From Novakomyces olei (lineage: Eukaryota > Ascomycota > Novakomycetes > Novakomycetales > Novakomycetaceae), in NCBI GenBank assembly GCA_016906335.1, contig JADEYG010000007.1:372001-436000 (forward strand): a stretch of 64,000 bases of DNA. The letters are read 5' to 3'. The position numbers and the translations under genes were made by a program. Shown here one piece after another: positions 30,347 to 43,355 of this stretch. The notes beneath the pieces were generated by a model. The model was not told where the DNA came from, ran no database searches, and saw only the letters and a list, made by a program, of their open reading frames with translations. The stretch's first letter is position 1; the number at the start of each line of letters is the position of its first letter.

Positions 30347-32543
30347 ATGTATCAAAACACCGCGTTTCACGTGATTAATATATTCGCGTCAAGGCCCGAG
30401 GCGATGCTACAAAAGGCACGACTGTGGGCCAATGTAACGGACCGAGTCCGGAAAGATTCCACCATATCTACGCCAAACCTTACCGCGTCAGATTTGGAAA
30501 GCTATCGTGCAATCGCCCTGCGCGTAAGTATTACTATTACATGTTTTAAACTAAACAACATTTAAGGTTGTTGATAGAGCGGGAAAGGATCAGAGAGGAA
30601 GGTCCCAGGTCGTTCTTAATGTTTGCTATTTTCCGGATCCACATGAATATGACTACAATGCTCTCCTTCCTCTCATTCTAGAAATTATCGATGCGAGCGT
30701 AGACGAACAGGAGTATATCGGCATAGGTAGGAATCAGCAATCTCCTTCCCAATTTACAAAGTTATAATTATATGACTCCTTTTTTTATTTTGATTGCCCT
30801 TAAAAAAAGGGCCTTTTAATCAACATTATACTTACAATAGTATTTTGTGGTGGCGGTGAATATAGGCCCAGCTGGTCATGGCTCATTCAAGCGTACAACT
30901 CTTTGGGCCGCAAGTACAGGAAGAACTTGAAAGCCCTGTACCTTGTTCATTCTACATGGTATGAAACCGATAAATATAAACTGTCTTGCTCCCGCAATTT
31001 AAGCTATTGGATGCTTATCTTTGTTTAATTCTACTTTGTTTCATTTATAATAGTTCAGCTTAGGTTGTGCGATCGTTAACAATACAGGTGGGTGCGCGTT
31101 TTATTCGAAATCATGTCAAACATAATCTCGCCAAAATTTGCGCGTAAGGTTAAACATATTGATACCCTTTCGGAGCTGGCAAAATATGTTTCTTTTCTAG
31201 ATGTCGAAGTGCCACCCAAAGTATACGAGCACAATTTACAGTACGAGCCAAGAATTGAGCTCCCCCCACAATACCTCCAGTGCCCGCTCTTTGGTGTACC
31301 CTTGCGCCAGGTTGTTCAAAAACAAGAGCAAAATTCTACAATCGCGCTTCCTCGCCGGCTAGAATCGGTTTTTTCTTACCTTCACTTTAAAGGCACAATG
31401 GAAAAAGGCTTATTTCGCCTTTCACCATCCGCAATGCTGCTTGAGCAAGCCAAGCAGGCTCTTGATCGTGGCAACAAGATAAATTTACAAGACTATGGTC
31501 CACATATTGCAGCAGGGCTTTTACGGCAGTTTCTACGCAATCTGCCGGAGCCTTTGTTCCCCGGTACTTTAGAGACGTATGAAACCTTCCGCACAAGTGC
31601 AACTGCCATGTTCAAGGCTCCACTGGAAACCAAAGAGTATGAAATTCAACACAAAATTTTGCCCATGTTGGGCCCGAATGAACGTTTGCTCTTTGGCAAA
31701 TTAGTTTTTCTACTGCACTCGATCTCACAAAGGGCAAAGTACAATCGTATGGACGCTGGTAATTTGGCTACTTGCATTGCCCCATCACTCATCTGCCACC
31801 CTACAGATCCAGTCAAGGATATTTCAACATCAAACACGATTACTGGCGGCCTTGGAGTTGCTCTGGTTGTGTGCATTGAGCATCCAGAAATTGTGGACAT
31901 AGATTTAGGAGGAAAAGATGATCAGACACCGATGACGAAACCATCTATTCTCGTATCGCCGCCAGCAGCGGAGCCAATGCTAAGAAACGCCTCTGAGCCG
32001 ATCATGGAGCAAGAAAAGGATCCGTCTAATGAAATGGAGACAGAAACGAGGACATCAAGTGATACCGACAGTTCACCAAGCGACTCGGGTCTACAAAAAG
32101 TTTCTAGTGCTAATACGATGCAGAAGACCAACCAGTCTGTGTCCGAAGACAATTTTAAAGACTTGAAACTCTCCGGACAGAAAGCGTACGCCAAACGATC
32201 AGCCTCAGTTTCTGGCGGAGAGAAAAATGTAAAGTCTTCGACATTCATGCAGAATGCTTTTAATAGCGATTTATTTACCAAACCTCCGCCCTTGCCTGCA
32301 ATAACTCCGGGTGAAATGCCGCGTCTAAGAAATGTTTCGCCAGAAAGAAAATTACAGACTCTCACACAGCCGGAGCCTTATGTACTACGACGGATAGCGC
32401 AAGAAAATGCTACAAATGACAATCGAAATGGTGTTGTAAAGGACTTACGGTCTATATTTGAAGAACGCAGCCGTGTAGCTCGAGCTGCTATTTCAAGAGA
32501 CCCTACGGCTGCTTCTTCTCGATGTTTTAGTAATGGGACTTGA
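30347..32543 (+). CDS. CRAL-TRIO (Sec14-like) plus RhoGAP protein, p50RhoGAP/Ecm25 type
   Basis: Four exons: 30347-30523, 30567-30726, 30841-30958 and 31088-32543 (introns 43, 114 and 129 nt); 636 residues. Residues about 50-185 form a CRAL-TRIO/BCH-type domain (VVDRAGKDQRGRSQVVLNVC, then LKALYLVHSTWWVRVLFEIM). Residues about 220-390 are a RhoGAP domain with the arginine finger in GLFRLSPS (Arg262) and the LLRQFLRNLPEPL and NLATCIAPSL motifs. The rest is Ser-rich and disordered. The same order occurs in animal ARHGAP1 and yeast Ecm25. It should stimulate GTP hydrolysis on a Rho/Cdc42 GTPase at membranes. All three joins fall inside the lipid-binding domain and restore its frame. Confidence 0.88.
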
Positions 32544-33078
32544 TTCGATTTTTGGGAATTTTTGATTGAAGTTTTACAGGAATGATAAATAACTAAAATA
32601 ATAATAATTTAAAATTATTGATGGCTAGTACTTTAGCATAGTTAGTTTAAAATGATTAAGATCAGTAAAATGATTGATATCAATTAGCAAAAAATTATAA
32701 TTACGATTAAAATAAGTTTATGCAAGTCTGTAATTATTTAATCATTATATTCCAAAGTATATCTAACGGAAAGTCCTAACGCTAAAATTTCAATGGATGA
32801 TGCTTTTAATGGTATAGCTTTTATAGTATTCATACATGACTAAATCCAACGGCATGTAACTCTATACAAGGATGATCGATACGTATGATTGTACGGTGAA
32901 GACCTGCCCCCCAGAAAGATGAGATTGAAAGCATAAAAAGGAAAAGAAAAAAGTGAAAAAAAAAAAAGCGAAGAGAATCAAACAAATACAATCAGGAACA
33001 ACTGGCAAACATTGAAATTACAAAAGCAACCTCCACGGTACGAGAAAGCACATGTGTATTCTTTTGCTCATCTCAACG
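32544..33078. other. Convergent AT-rich intergenic region
   Basis: 535 bp of AT-rich sequence with many ATTA words and a purine run at about 32938-32970. No gene was seen. Confidence 0.55.
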
Positions 33079-34936
33079 TCACATAATCTGCCGGGGCGAC
33101 TCGAGCTTATCAATCTCATCTATGTCATCCTCTTCATCACTAACTTTGTCGCCGTTTCCGACCTTCCCATAATTTCCACGGTTCGTATGACCCGAATGCA
33201 CCTTTTGCGAACCCTGAAGTTTTCCACTGTTATCTATATCACGAAGGCCGATAGAGTTCTCCTCGTCATCTTCATTAAAAGCGGTCATTAGGCCCATCTG
33301 CTGCCTGAAATCACGGCTGCCAGTATGCCTGTGGCCTCCATGCCCGTCACCGATACTTGGGCCATACGCAGAAAAGTTATTATGATGATGAGGGTTTGTA
33401 GGCGACGAAATAGAGCTAGAGCGTCGGACTTGCATGCTTCGACGGGTCTGAAAGGATGTAATGCCATTGTCCATCGGCATTCCTTCCACACCTTTTTGCG
33501 GCAACACAGCAGATCCATCGGGGTCCATACGGGACACGTTTAAGAGGTAGACTCCACTGAAACCTGTTAGCAAATGTGCGAATTAAAAAGAAGCGTGGTG
33601 TTAATAAATAGAAGGAAAGGAAAGGAGAGGAAAAAAAAAAGGAAGCACTGTAATCGCTCTTTAAAAAAAGCCTATAGAAAGGACAAAAAAACCGAAATCA
33701 AAATCAAGTGCGAAATAGCTCTCAAGAAAGACCGATTTACCTAAAGATAATTAAGAACCCGCAGAGGAGAGAAATAATACTAACGGCGTCTGTAGTATTG
33801 AACCCTCTGAACAAGAGAAACGAGGCTAGCAGGGTCGCAGTTGTGAACGTGACGTAGTAGATAGGGTTGACCCTATAATAGTTAGCAGCAATCGGCAGTG
33901 AGCTCTTACAAGGACGTGTCAAACTGGTCCAGGGCCTTGTTGAAATAATTCATCTGGGTCAATATGCAAACAACCACCACAATTCCGAAAACATAGGTCG
34001 ACGGATGAGAGAGCTGGTTGTTTCCAGCCAGCGTCAGTTTGAGCGCAATACCGAAGCCCTTAATAGCCATAACGGAAATTGACCCAACCGTCGAGCAAAT
34101 TGAAATGTAAACAAGCGGATTTACTTTGCCATACCGCGGAGCGACCTTGTAAATCATTACAAACGCAAACACAGTGACGACGATGCAATAAAAAAGGAAC
34201 CCTGAGCAAAATGTTAGAGACACTGTACAGCCGGGCACGGGGAGGGTCATTCTGGGGTATACATCCCATGACAAACGTATAGATGATGATAAAAATTACA
34301 GATAGCCAAACAGTAGCGCGACCGCAGTCAAGCAAAAGGAAACAAAACCGCAATGAAAAAAAATTACCTGGCTGTACGGCATAGTGCAAAATTTCGTCGA
34401 CAGTCTGAACATCTTTGTCTGGTGGTGCATGCAGCACAATCACAATAGACCCGATCAAGCATAGAGCACAGCCAATTTTGCCAATACGGCCTAACCGTTC
34501 GCGTAAAAATATGGAGGCTAAAACGGATCCAATAAGGACGGAGAGCGCTCCAAGTGGGGTAACGAGAATTGCAGGGGCAAAAGTATAGGCAGCAAAATTC
34601 GCAACTTCCCCAATGATCACTATGCTATTAGAGGCTTTGTTGGCAAAAAAGAAATTCATACTTGTTCCCATTCCTGCCCACCAGATCGGATTTCGGAGGT
34701 AAGTGTAGTCCTCGCTTGAGTAAGCATTGCTCTCACCCGCGTCCATGAGGCCCTATATCATAATTAGCATATATCGTAACTTCGCGCGCTTTGATCTCAC
34801 CTTTTTCGTGATGATAAAGCTCGTGCCTACAAAAGTTATGTTTGATAAGCCAATGTCTCGATGCAACGCGTAATTTACCAATGGCCAGCGACGAGCTGAC
34901 GGCCAGTCCAAGGCCAATATACTTGTCCTCGATCAT
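33079..34936 (-). CDS. NIPA-type magnesium transporter family protein
   Basis: Six exons: 34879-34936, 34801-34826, 34368-34752, 33910-34201, 33741-33872 and 33079-33556 (introns 52, 48, 166, 37 and 184 nt); 456 residues. It reads MIEDKYIGLGLAVSSSLAIG, then TSFIITKKGLMDAG, NPIWWAGMGTSMNFFF, GEVANFAAYTFAPAILVTPL, GALSVLIG, VNPLVYISICSTVGSISVMA, LNYF-type QMNYFNKALDQFDTSLVNPI and FSGVYLLN, covering the nine-helix NIPA/DUF803 core. Family members carry Mg2+ in animals; fungal substrates are less clear. The cytosolic tail of about 140 residues is His-, Ser- and acid-rich. Exon 2 is only 26 nt. ATG was chosen over an upstream in-frame TTG. Confidence 0.9.
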
Positions 34937-36074
<1,138 letters not shown>

Positions 36075-38468
36075 TCATAATGTCTCACCCTTGGGTCTTT
36101 TAGGTTGTGGTGTCGGCAAACTTGAGTTTCCTTCTCCACTTACGTCGAGAGAGTCTGCGCTTCGCTTCCCTTCGACCACAAGCTCACTCTTATTTTCAAA
36201 ACCTTCCTCGAGAAAATCATTAAGTTCCTTTTCGTCTGCAGAATTCAATGATTCCGCATCAGACCCGTTTTCCTCTTCCTCATATTCGCCACCAAGCGCT
36301 TCGTCGTCGCTGTAATAAGCAGTGACTTGTTCAGCACCTTGAGCTTCTGTCAGATTTTCGGATGTGCTCGTAATCTTGTTGCTTTTGTCCCAATCCATTT
36401 GAAGCTTGTCTTCTGCAAACTCTTGTGTAGCCTTGGCATTTTCATCGGCATCAAGATTATGATCAGAGTGAAATTCTTGCTCTACAGTCTCATTTCTCTG
36501 TTCACCAATATCTTCGGGCGATGCGGGCTCCTCCACGGAAGCCTTCTCATGCTTTCCGCTATCATCTGCGGAATCTTTCGTCTCTGTGTTTTCAACTGTA
36601 GCTCGATCATCAGATTCCACATTATCATCAGTCTTCAAATTATCAGTTTCTAAATTTTCACCTCGCAAAGCTGGCTCCTCAGCTACATAATCTAATTCCA
36701 CACTTGCTCTGCTTTCCGGACCATTTTGTTCATCATGCCCAATAGATGGATGATTTGATTCATTGTTAATATCTTCAGCCGAAGAAGAAGCTTGCTGGAT
36801 CTGATCTTCTTTCAAGGTATCATTGTCAAGTCCAACATTTTGACTATTGTCAAGATCTGTTTCAAGAATACTTTCTTGGGCGGTCGACTTTGGTAGTCCA
36901 TCGTACACTGGCGGGGTACCAGTAGCATTCTTATCGTCTGTTTCAGGGAGAGCACTTGCTTCAGTACTGGATTGTAGAGCAGTACTCTCTGAGCCATCTC
37001 TACCAACGTCTTGCACAGCCGGTTCTGGAGCCTTTTCTTCAGAAAGAGACTCAGCCTTGCCCAGATTCTCAACGGTACTAGAATCCTTGCTCACAGACTC
37101 CGTGGTGGAGGATTTGAGACCATTGTGAGTGGCTAGACCTGAGGCAGAAGCCGCGCCCTGATCTACTGATATATTCCCATCATCATTTTCCAAATTCTGA
37201 GCCTCTGGCTCGTTAGTCTCAAACTCCTCTTCATTCCGTTTCCCAACAAGAGCGTTGTAAGCGGTAATAAAACGCTTTTTCTGCTCTAGCCGCACCTCAA
37301 TAGCATCATGCATTTGAGAATTGCAGAGATCCAAAATATCAGACAAAGCTATGTCTCGACAATAACAGTTGTCCTCCGAAATCTCAAGGTCAAGTTCAGG
37401 AACAAGCACAACAATTTCTTGCTCCAAGGGCACATCTGCAAGCACTGTCTCCCGAAGCTGAATGAACATACTATCCAGAGATGCCGAATAAAGAGTATGT
37501 CCATCTTCCATCAATAAAGGCAATTGCTTTATAGCATCGGATACTAACAATGCCTTTTCCGGCTCTTTGCCAAAAACATTTACCTTCACCCCACGAGACT
37601 GTGCGCTGCTTAAAGTAGTTTGAGCCTCAATCTGTTCTGATTCAGGCAATTCTGTACCTGCCCGATCATTTTTATGTCCCTTTGTATCGACGTGTTCTCT
37701 GTCATCATCAATTTGCGCGGTTTCAGTCTGTAATCTACTCGAATCGACGGCAGAAACAGTTGACGAAGAATCTTGAGCTAAATTTGATATATTGCTTGTT
37801 TCATCCTCCTTTGCTTTCTCCGAGGCCGACAGTGCCGGCACAGTTGCAGACTCAATATCTGCATGCCCGGATGTCGAAAGATCCTTGGGACTTTTGGCTT
37901 TGATAGTTTTTGGCGGTGCTTGAGCTTCGTTTGATTCATCAACAATGTTGTATTCCTCAACTCTGTCTGACTCCCCAACTCTGCTTGATTCATCAATGAC
38001 ATTTGCCTCGTCAGCGTTTTTAGGTTCATCAACGTTGCTAGATCCATCAACGTTATTGGGGTCATCAGCGTTACGAGATTCATCAATATTAGCAGACCCA
38101 TCATTGTTAAACTCGTCAATATAATCAGTATCGTCAGCATTATTAGAAGCTTCGATATGCCTATCGGTGACGGGTGTTTCATTCCCATTGAGCTTTTCAA
38201 ATCCTTGCTGTGTATTTACAGCTGCATTATCATAGACAGACTCCGACTGTAGAGTATCAGGATCTTCATGCCGCTCGTTCATAGTCGTGCTATGCGCATC
38301 GGCCTCGTGAGACTCGCCGTCAGAAAACTCGACGTCCACATCCTCCACAACCTGACCATCTCCCATATTATCATCGTCTTGTTCCGCGTATGCCTGTCTT
38401 TCATACTCAGACATCTCCTGGTCTCCTTCGTCCATTTCGACTGTATTTAATGCCACAATTGACGCCAT
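36075..38468 (-). CDS. Large acidic, mostly disordered protein, function unknown
   Basis: A single exon of 797 residues starting MASIVALNTVEMDEG. Most of it is Glu/Asp/Ser/Asn-rich and of low complexity. One ordered block stands out at about 291-410: GVKVNVFGKEPEKALLV, then TLYSASLDSMFIQLRE, EIVVLVPELDLEISEDN and DIALSDILDLCNS. Fungal proteins with a similar buried block exist, but I cannot name one. Residues about 108-182 are a decayed repeat built on N-[AIV]-D-E/D-[SP]. The C terminus has a basic PKRPKG patch, a possible nuclear signal. Just before the stop, AAGG|GTGAGA resembles a splice donor, so a further 3' exon cannot be excluded. Confidence 0.65.
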   Translation of the reverse strand: MASIVALNTVEMDEGDQEMSEYERQAYAEQDDDNMGDGQVVEDVDVEFSDGESHEADAHSTTMNERHEDPDTLQSESVYDNAAVNTQQGFEKLNGNETPVTDRHIEASNNADDTDYIDEFNNDGSANIDESRNADDPNNVDGSSNVDEPKNADEANVIDESSRVGESDRVEEYNIVDESNEAQAPPKTIKAKSPKDLSTSGHADIESATVPALSASEKAKEDETSNISNLAQDSSSTVSAVDSSRLQTETAQIDDDREHVDTKGHKNDRAGTELPESEQIEAQTTLSSAQSRGVKVNVFGKEPEKALLVSDAIKQLPLLMEDGHTLYSASLDSMFIQLRETVLADVPLEQEIVVLVPELDLEISEDNCYCRDIALSDILDLCNSQMHDAIEVRLEQKKRFITAYNALVGKRNEEEFETNEPEAQNLENDDGNISVDQGAASASGLATHNGLKSSTTESVSKDSSTVENLGKAESLSEEKAPEPAVQDVGRDGSESTALQSSTEASALPETDDKNATGTPPVYDGLPKSTAQESILETDLDNSQNVGLDNDTLKEDQIQQASSSAEDINNESNHPSIGHDEQNGPESRASVELDYVAEEPALRGENLETDNLKTDDNVESDDRATVENTETKDSADDSGKHEKASVEEPASPEDIGEQRNETVEQEFHSDHNLDADENAKATQEFAEDKLQMDWDKSNKITSTSENLTEAQGAEQVTAYYSDDEALGGEYEEEENGSDAESLNSADEKELNDFLEEGFENKSELVVEGKRSADSLDVSGEGNSSLPTPQPKRPKGETL

Positions 38469-38985
38469 ACCCTCGAGTTCCTAGTCTTTCTACTATCTTT
38501 TGCAAACCAGTAAAAAGCTACAAACACTACACACGGCGCCTGCCCATTAAAGTGAAATCTGCAAACGCCAAAAGCTCGATACAGAGATAATCAAGACCGG
38601 CCTGACTCTGTCACAGCAAACAGACGTTTCCAGCCTGTCGATTCATTTGCTTATATTTACTTTGGTTCTCATATAATCATGTGCTTATAAAAAATACGTT
38701 GTAGGAAATGTAAACAGGGTTTTCCATACCTTCAGGGGATGGAATTAGGGTTTTTGCAGCCCGACATTATAACGCAGCACTAAGGATAAGAAGGCATTAT
38801 GATAAACAGAATAAAAGTACAATAGAACAGTACAGCGTGAATAAATACAACTAAAATACGAATATATACAATAATCATAATCAGAGCCGACTCGTGTACT
38901 TTGGCGGCTTACGCATCGTGTCACGGCCAATTGCTCGGGACATTTAGTAGAAAAGTCCAATTAGCAGCTCACGCACATCTCGAGC
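38469..38985. other. Divergent promoter between the acidic-protein gene and RET2
   Basis: 517 bp with no gene. One TTAGGGTTT telobox lies at 38745-38753. Confidence 0.5.
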
Positions 38986-40753
38986 ATGGCTGTTTTGGCC
39001 GCGTCAATATGCACGCGGGGCGGAAAAGGTAAATATTTGTGCAAAACATAGAACAAAACTAACGTTTCTTAGTGGTGCTTTCGCGTCAGTTTGTCGAGAT
39101 TCCAAAATCCCGTATCGAGACAATGCTGGCGTCTTTCCCGCAGATAAAGGAGAAAGGCACACAGCATACTACAGTAGAGACGGAGCACGTGCGGTACGTA
39201 TATCAGCCATTGGAAGAGCTTTATATGGTGCTCGTGACGAACCGTCAATCCAACATCTTGCAGGATATTGGAACATTGAACTTGTTTTCACAAGTCGTTG
39301 CTAATCTTTGCCGTACTGTCGATGAGAAGGAAGTTTTCCGTAACGCTTATGATGTAATTTGCGCGTTTGACGAGATCATCACTATGGGCCATAGGGATGG
39401 GGCGAGTCTTTCCCAGATCAAGATATTTCTCGAGATGGACAGCCACGAGGAGAAAATCCAAGACATTATTTCAAGGGTAAGAAGGACACAGCAAAAGACG
39501 TGCAAAGAAGTATACAAGCACGGGTTCTTGGCAGAGAGGTTTCAATTATTTCAATTATTTAATTATTCAATTATTCAGTTATTTAATTATTTTTTTTTAT
39601 TTCTGTATCATTTTATTCGCTCTCCGTCGTCCTTGTGGATTACTATCTCTAACAACACCAGAACAAAGAACTCGAGGCCAGTGAAGAGCGCAAACGCCGT
39701 GCTCGACAGCTTGAACTGCAGCGTCGTGAAATGTCTCGTCGTAATGTCTCCTCTGGCCGTCTGCCGGTAGGCGGCAGTTTCGAGCCTTCTCGCCCTGCCT
39801 ATACTCCGGCGGCAGCTCCAGTTACGACTTTTAAAGACACTGCTCAGCAGGACAGTCGTACCGCCTCGAGAACGAGTGCTCCTTCAATGCTGCGTGGCAA
39901 AGGCATGCAGCTGGGCAAGAAAAAGCCAGCTGCCTCTGCAGTCTTTGAAACCCAGGCACAAGAGACTCCACTGCTCTCATCTGACCCTGCGGATCAAGAA
40001 GCAGGGGACAATGAAGAGCCAGGCCATTCTGGTACTACGGGCGAAATCGAGCTTACATTTAACGAGGCCTCAGTGGAGAAAGTGAACCGTGATGGTCAGA
40101 CGGAAGGCTGGGAGAGTAAAGGCGATGTGTCAATATTCATCTCGGATCCGAGTATAGCGCGGGTTGCGCTGCAGTTTAAGATTGATGACAAGAACGAGGT
40201 GCAGTACAAAACCCATCCGAACGTTGACAAGGAGCGATTCAAGACCAATTGGGTCGGACTTCGGGACACTTCACGCTCTTTCCCCGTAAACCAGTCGCTC
40301 GGAATCGTTCGTTGGCGGTTCGATTCCAAGGATTACAGCTCCGGAATAGTACTGAACGCTTGGCCCTCTGCGGAATCTGGCCGCTCTGAACTGACGCTAG
40401 AGTTTGATGCTTCAAACATTACTCAGCATGAGATTACTGATTTTGCCATTCGGATTGCCACCGGAACAGCCACTGATGTAGACGTTTCCGCTATCGATTG
40501 TGGGGATTTTGAGATTGGCGATGGGTTTGTTGAGTGGACTATTCCTGATATCGGCACTGTTGCCACTACTGGGTCCCTCGCCCTGTCTGTGGACGGCGAG
40601 GACACTGAGCAATTCTTCCCTATCGCTGCTTCTTACCGCGTACAAAAGCCGTTTTGTGCTATTGAGGCATTGGATATCTCGCTCGTGGACCTGCAGGAGT
40701 CTCTGCCGTTTGCCACCAGGGTCAACGTGACGGGTACAATAAAAATGGAGTAG
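38986..40753 (+). CDS. RET2: Coatomer (COPI) delta subunit
   Basis: Three exons: 38986-39028, 39073-39476 and 39662-40753 (introns 44 and 185 nt); 512 residues, the normal delta-COP size. The join gives MAVLAASICTRGGKVVLSRQF, the family N terminus. A longin-like domain covers about residues 1-140 (RYVYQPLEELYMVLVTNRQSN, NAYDVICAFDEIITMGHRD), followed by a charged helix (SRNKELEASEERKRRARQLE) and a linker. The C-terminal mu-homology domain runs from about 265 to the end (GEIELTFNE, FPVNQSLGIVRWRF). Delta-COP is part of the COPI coat for Golgi-to-ER retrieval. Intron 2 contains a run of AATTATTC repeats. Confidence 0.93.
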
Positions 40754-41328
40754 TAAGCATAGTGAATAATTCTGCGCCAAATATGAAGCATTTATTCATA
40801 CTAAATAGCGAAATGGTGGAGGCCGAGAGTGTAGAGGCTGTAACCTGGAAAAGTAGTGCCGTATTTACGTTTATACTGTCCCGTAGTTGTATCCAACCCG
40901 CCTCGTGTTACGGCAGCTATATTTGCTCAAGCGTATAGTGGCCAACGTCATTATCTTACAAGCTCGCTCATAAAGTAATGGCTATGAAACTCCGGGCATC
41001 AAAGTGCACATTGCGACAAAATAAATGTTGAGAGAAGGCAGCATTAGCACTGGGAACAAAAAGGACAAAGAGTAAAACAGATGAACAAATGAATCGAAGC
41101 CACCTAAAAGAAAATAATAGAATTAAAAAAATTAAAGATAGATCCACACTTGTAAAAAGCCAAAAAAATCAATTTAATCGAGAGCGAGTTTACTAAAACA
41201 CAAAAAGAGAAAAAGCAAAACAGAATGTACAATACTGATATAAAATGTATGCGAACTAACGCCATCCATCCATCCTCCCTCCGCAAAAAAAAAAAAGAGC
41301 AAGCTTTCGAAATGGTTTTAAACAGGCA
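40754..41328. other. Convergent 3' intergenic region
   Basis: 575 bp, A-rich on the plus strand from 41040 on, including a run of adenines at 41285-41296. No gene was seen. Confidence 0.55.
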
Positions 41329-42505
41329 TTACATTACCTCCCGAGGAGGAGCAGATGCAACATTTGACGCATGGTCTGATGCAACACTGTCCTCTGAATC
41401 AGACGCGTAGGATGGAGGCGAAGCTCGTATAGTAGAGAGCGATATATCGGTGCGTGAACGGTGTTTAAAAGTAGGACTGCGGCCGGAAACGCCAGCAGCA
41501 GTGTGAGGCGGGGTGTACGGACCTGGAGGCCCCATATGAATAGCAGACTCGAGCAAGATCGAGCCCTGCTCAGAGCCATAAGCTGGCGGTGGGCCTAAAG
41601 TACCGATAGTAGGAGCGAGCCCCCATTTTTTCACATTGGCTTCGATGAAAACAAACCCAGACTGTCCAAAGTTAACATGGACCTGGGAAGAGCCCTTGGA
41701 GCCAATAGTGGGAAACAAATTGAAGCGCGAAGGTAAGTAAGCCTCGTCAAATTTTTTCCCATTGTGCGTGAAAAAAACATAGCCAGTGCGAGGTCGATAG
41801 CCGCAGCCTACAACGTCACCCTGCCGGTACTGGACACCGTATGGCCGTGATTTGAAAGGCGATGAGATTCGACGTGATCCGTCAGAGATAAAGGCAATAG
41901 AGTGCTTATCCCACCCCGGCATTCGGAAGAGAGGGTACGGTTTCGTAGCTAGTCCAACTGCGATTACAGTATTATCAGGCATATCGAATATTTTTGCTTC
42001 CCAATAGTATGTCTCATTCTGTTTGGGCACAGGCAAATTTGTCTGCACACAGCATTCGCTGTCGTAAAAAGAAATCTCCGTTCTTCCCTCTACAAAACAG
42101 TTTGTGGATTCTAAATCGGGCTCGAATTCCCACGCGGAAACGCCCTTTTCTTGGATTGACATAAACTGCGAAAGACTGATATCGGTATTTGTGCTCTCGG
42201 GCGGATAAGATGCTTGGAAAGCTGCCGTTAGTCACTCTGCCTGAAGCCTTTAAATTATTGTTCATACCTTGAGCTCGTAAATACGAGTTTCGGGAAACTT
42301 CATCCATTTCTTCAAGTAGCTGCTGCCTCTCTGAGGAGGGCAAGTCCTCGCCATACTCGCTCCAGGAACGATCGCCAAGGAGCATAATCCGGCCATTTTG
42401 AAAGAGCCGGAAGTAATATGCTATAAGGAAGAGCCCGACTAAAAGCGCAGCGGCTCCGACGGCCACCGTCACCAGGATGATGATCTGTGCCGCCTTGTCG
42501 GCCAT
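41329..42505 (-). CDS. SSH4: Ssh4/Ear1-like SPRY-domain ubiquitin-ligase adaptor
   Basis: Two exons: 42268-42505 and 41329-42221 (intron 46 nt); 376 residues. One transmembrane helix lies near residues 7-32. The join gives LRAQAFQASYPPESTNTDISLSQFMSIQEKG, matching Ssh4/Ear1. A SPRY domain follows at about 115-280 (ETYYWEAKIFD, VAVGLATKPYPLFRMPGWD, VGCGYRPRTGYVFFTHNGKK). The C-terminal tail has PPAY and PPSY motifs, the PY type bound by Rsp5/Nedd4 WW domains. In yeast these adaptors direct membrane cargo at endosome and vacuole to ubiquitination. The gene is divergent from the SUZ gene. Confidence 0.9.
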
Positions 42506-42649
42506 TGCTGTAGAGATTCTATCGGTTCGTAAACCCGTCAGTATGTACTAGACGGCCGCCGTCGCCGCTCAAGAGCATGTACAGATTGCGATTTAAATTG
42601 CCAGTGCGTGCAACAGGTGACTTGTATTATAAAAATTAAAATATACAAT

Positions 42650-42706
42650 AAATTATAAATTATAAATTATAAATTATAAATTATAAATTATAAATTATAA
42701 ATTGTA

Positions 42707-42754
<48 letters not shown>
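42650..42754. repeat. AAATTAT heptamer run followed by ATT array
   Basis: About eight copies of AAATTAT (42650-42703) are followed by about 16 copies of ATT (42707-42754). The array ends 12 bp before the SUZ-protein start codon, so it lies in the 5' leader or core promoter of that gene. Confidence 0.95.
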
Positions 42755-42755
<1 letters not shown>

Positions 42756-42766
42756 CGGTCTGGTCA

Positions 42767-43102
42767 ATGGACGCTTGGGACGCATGGGAGCGCAGTAGCG
42801 TTACCGAGACAAAAGCCAAGGACGCCGGCTCGGAAGCCGAGCGCAATCGTGCAACATGGAACAGTGCAAATAACACTGGACCTGCACCAATTATCGCTCC
42901 AGCGACAACCGGAGAGACGACTACAATGTACCGACCGCAGCTTAAATTATTGCGGAGACCTAAAGGCGATGACGAGGCAGATAATCGTCAAAATGGAGCG
43001 GACTCTAGTGGTCCGGGACCGGCGGCTCAGTTAAGTCCTCAGGACGCTTTGAAATTAAAGCAAAAACAGTACAACGAAGCGCGGAAACGACTCTTTGGAT
43101 GA
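42767..43102 (+). CDS. Small SUZ-domain protein
   Basis: 111 residues in a single exon. The segment YRPQLKLLRRPK, a gap of about 25 residues, and LKLKQKQYNEARKRLFG fit the SUZ domain, an RNA-binding motif usually written as an ILKRP core followed by a YxEARxRIFG end. Similar small proteins (animal SZRD1) are known. The N terminus has a WDAWE repeat. The short promoter shared with SSH4 and the microsatellite abutting the start are unusual. The role is unknown; RNA binding is inferred from the motif. Confidence 0.75.
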   Translation: MDAWDAWERSSVTETKAKDAGSEAERNRATWNSANNTGPAPIIAPATTGETTTMYRPQLKLLRRPKGDDEADNRQNGADSSGPGPAAQLSPQDALKLKQKQYNEARKRLFG

Positions 43103-43355
43103 GATAAGGGGGTTTATCAGTCTAAATACATACAACTTGTGTTCAAAATGCTTACAGTTAAATGAGATGGTATTCATTTTATTATCCGCTGCTGAATATC
43201 ATTATAAAAGTACAAATTTTCCTTCAGACAAGGGCTTGATTTTGTTTACTACATACACAGTGGAAGCTTGCGCTAGCATTCTAGTACCAAAAGTAGAAGA
43301 AAAAAAATAAAACAAGCCGTACAGAAAACAAAGGACCACAGGAAACACAGGGCGT

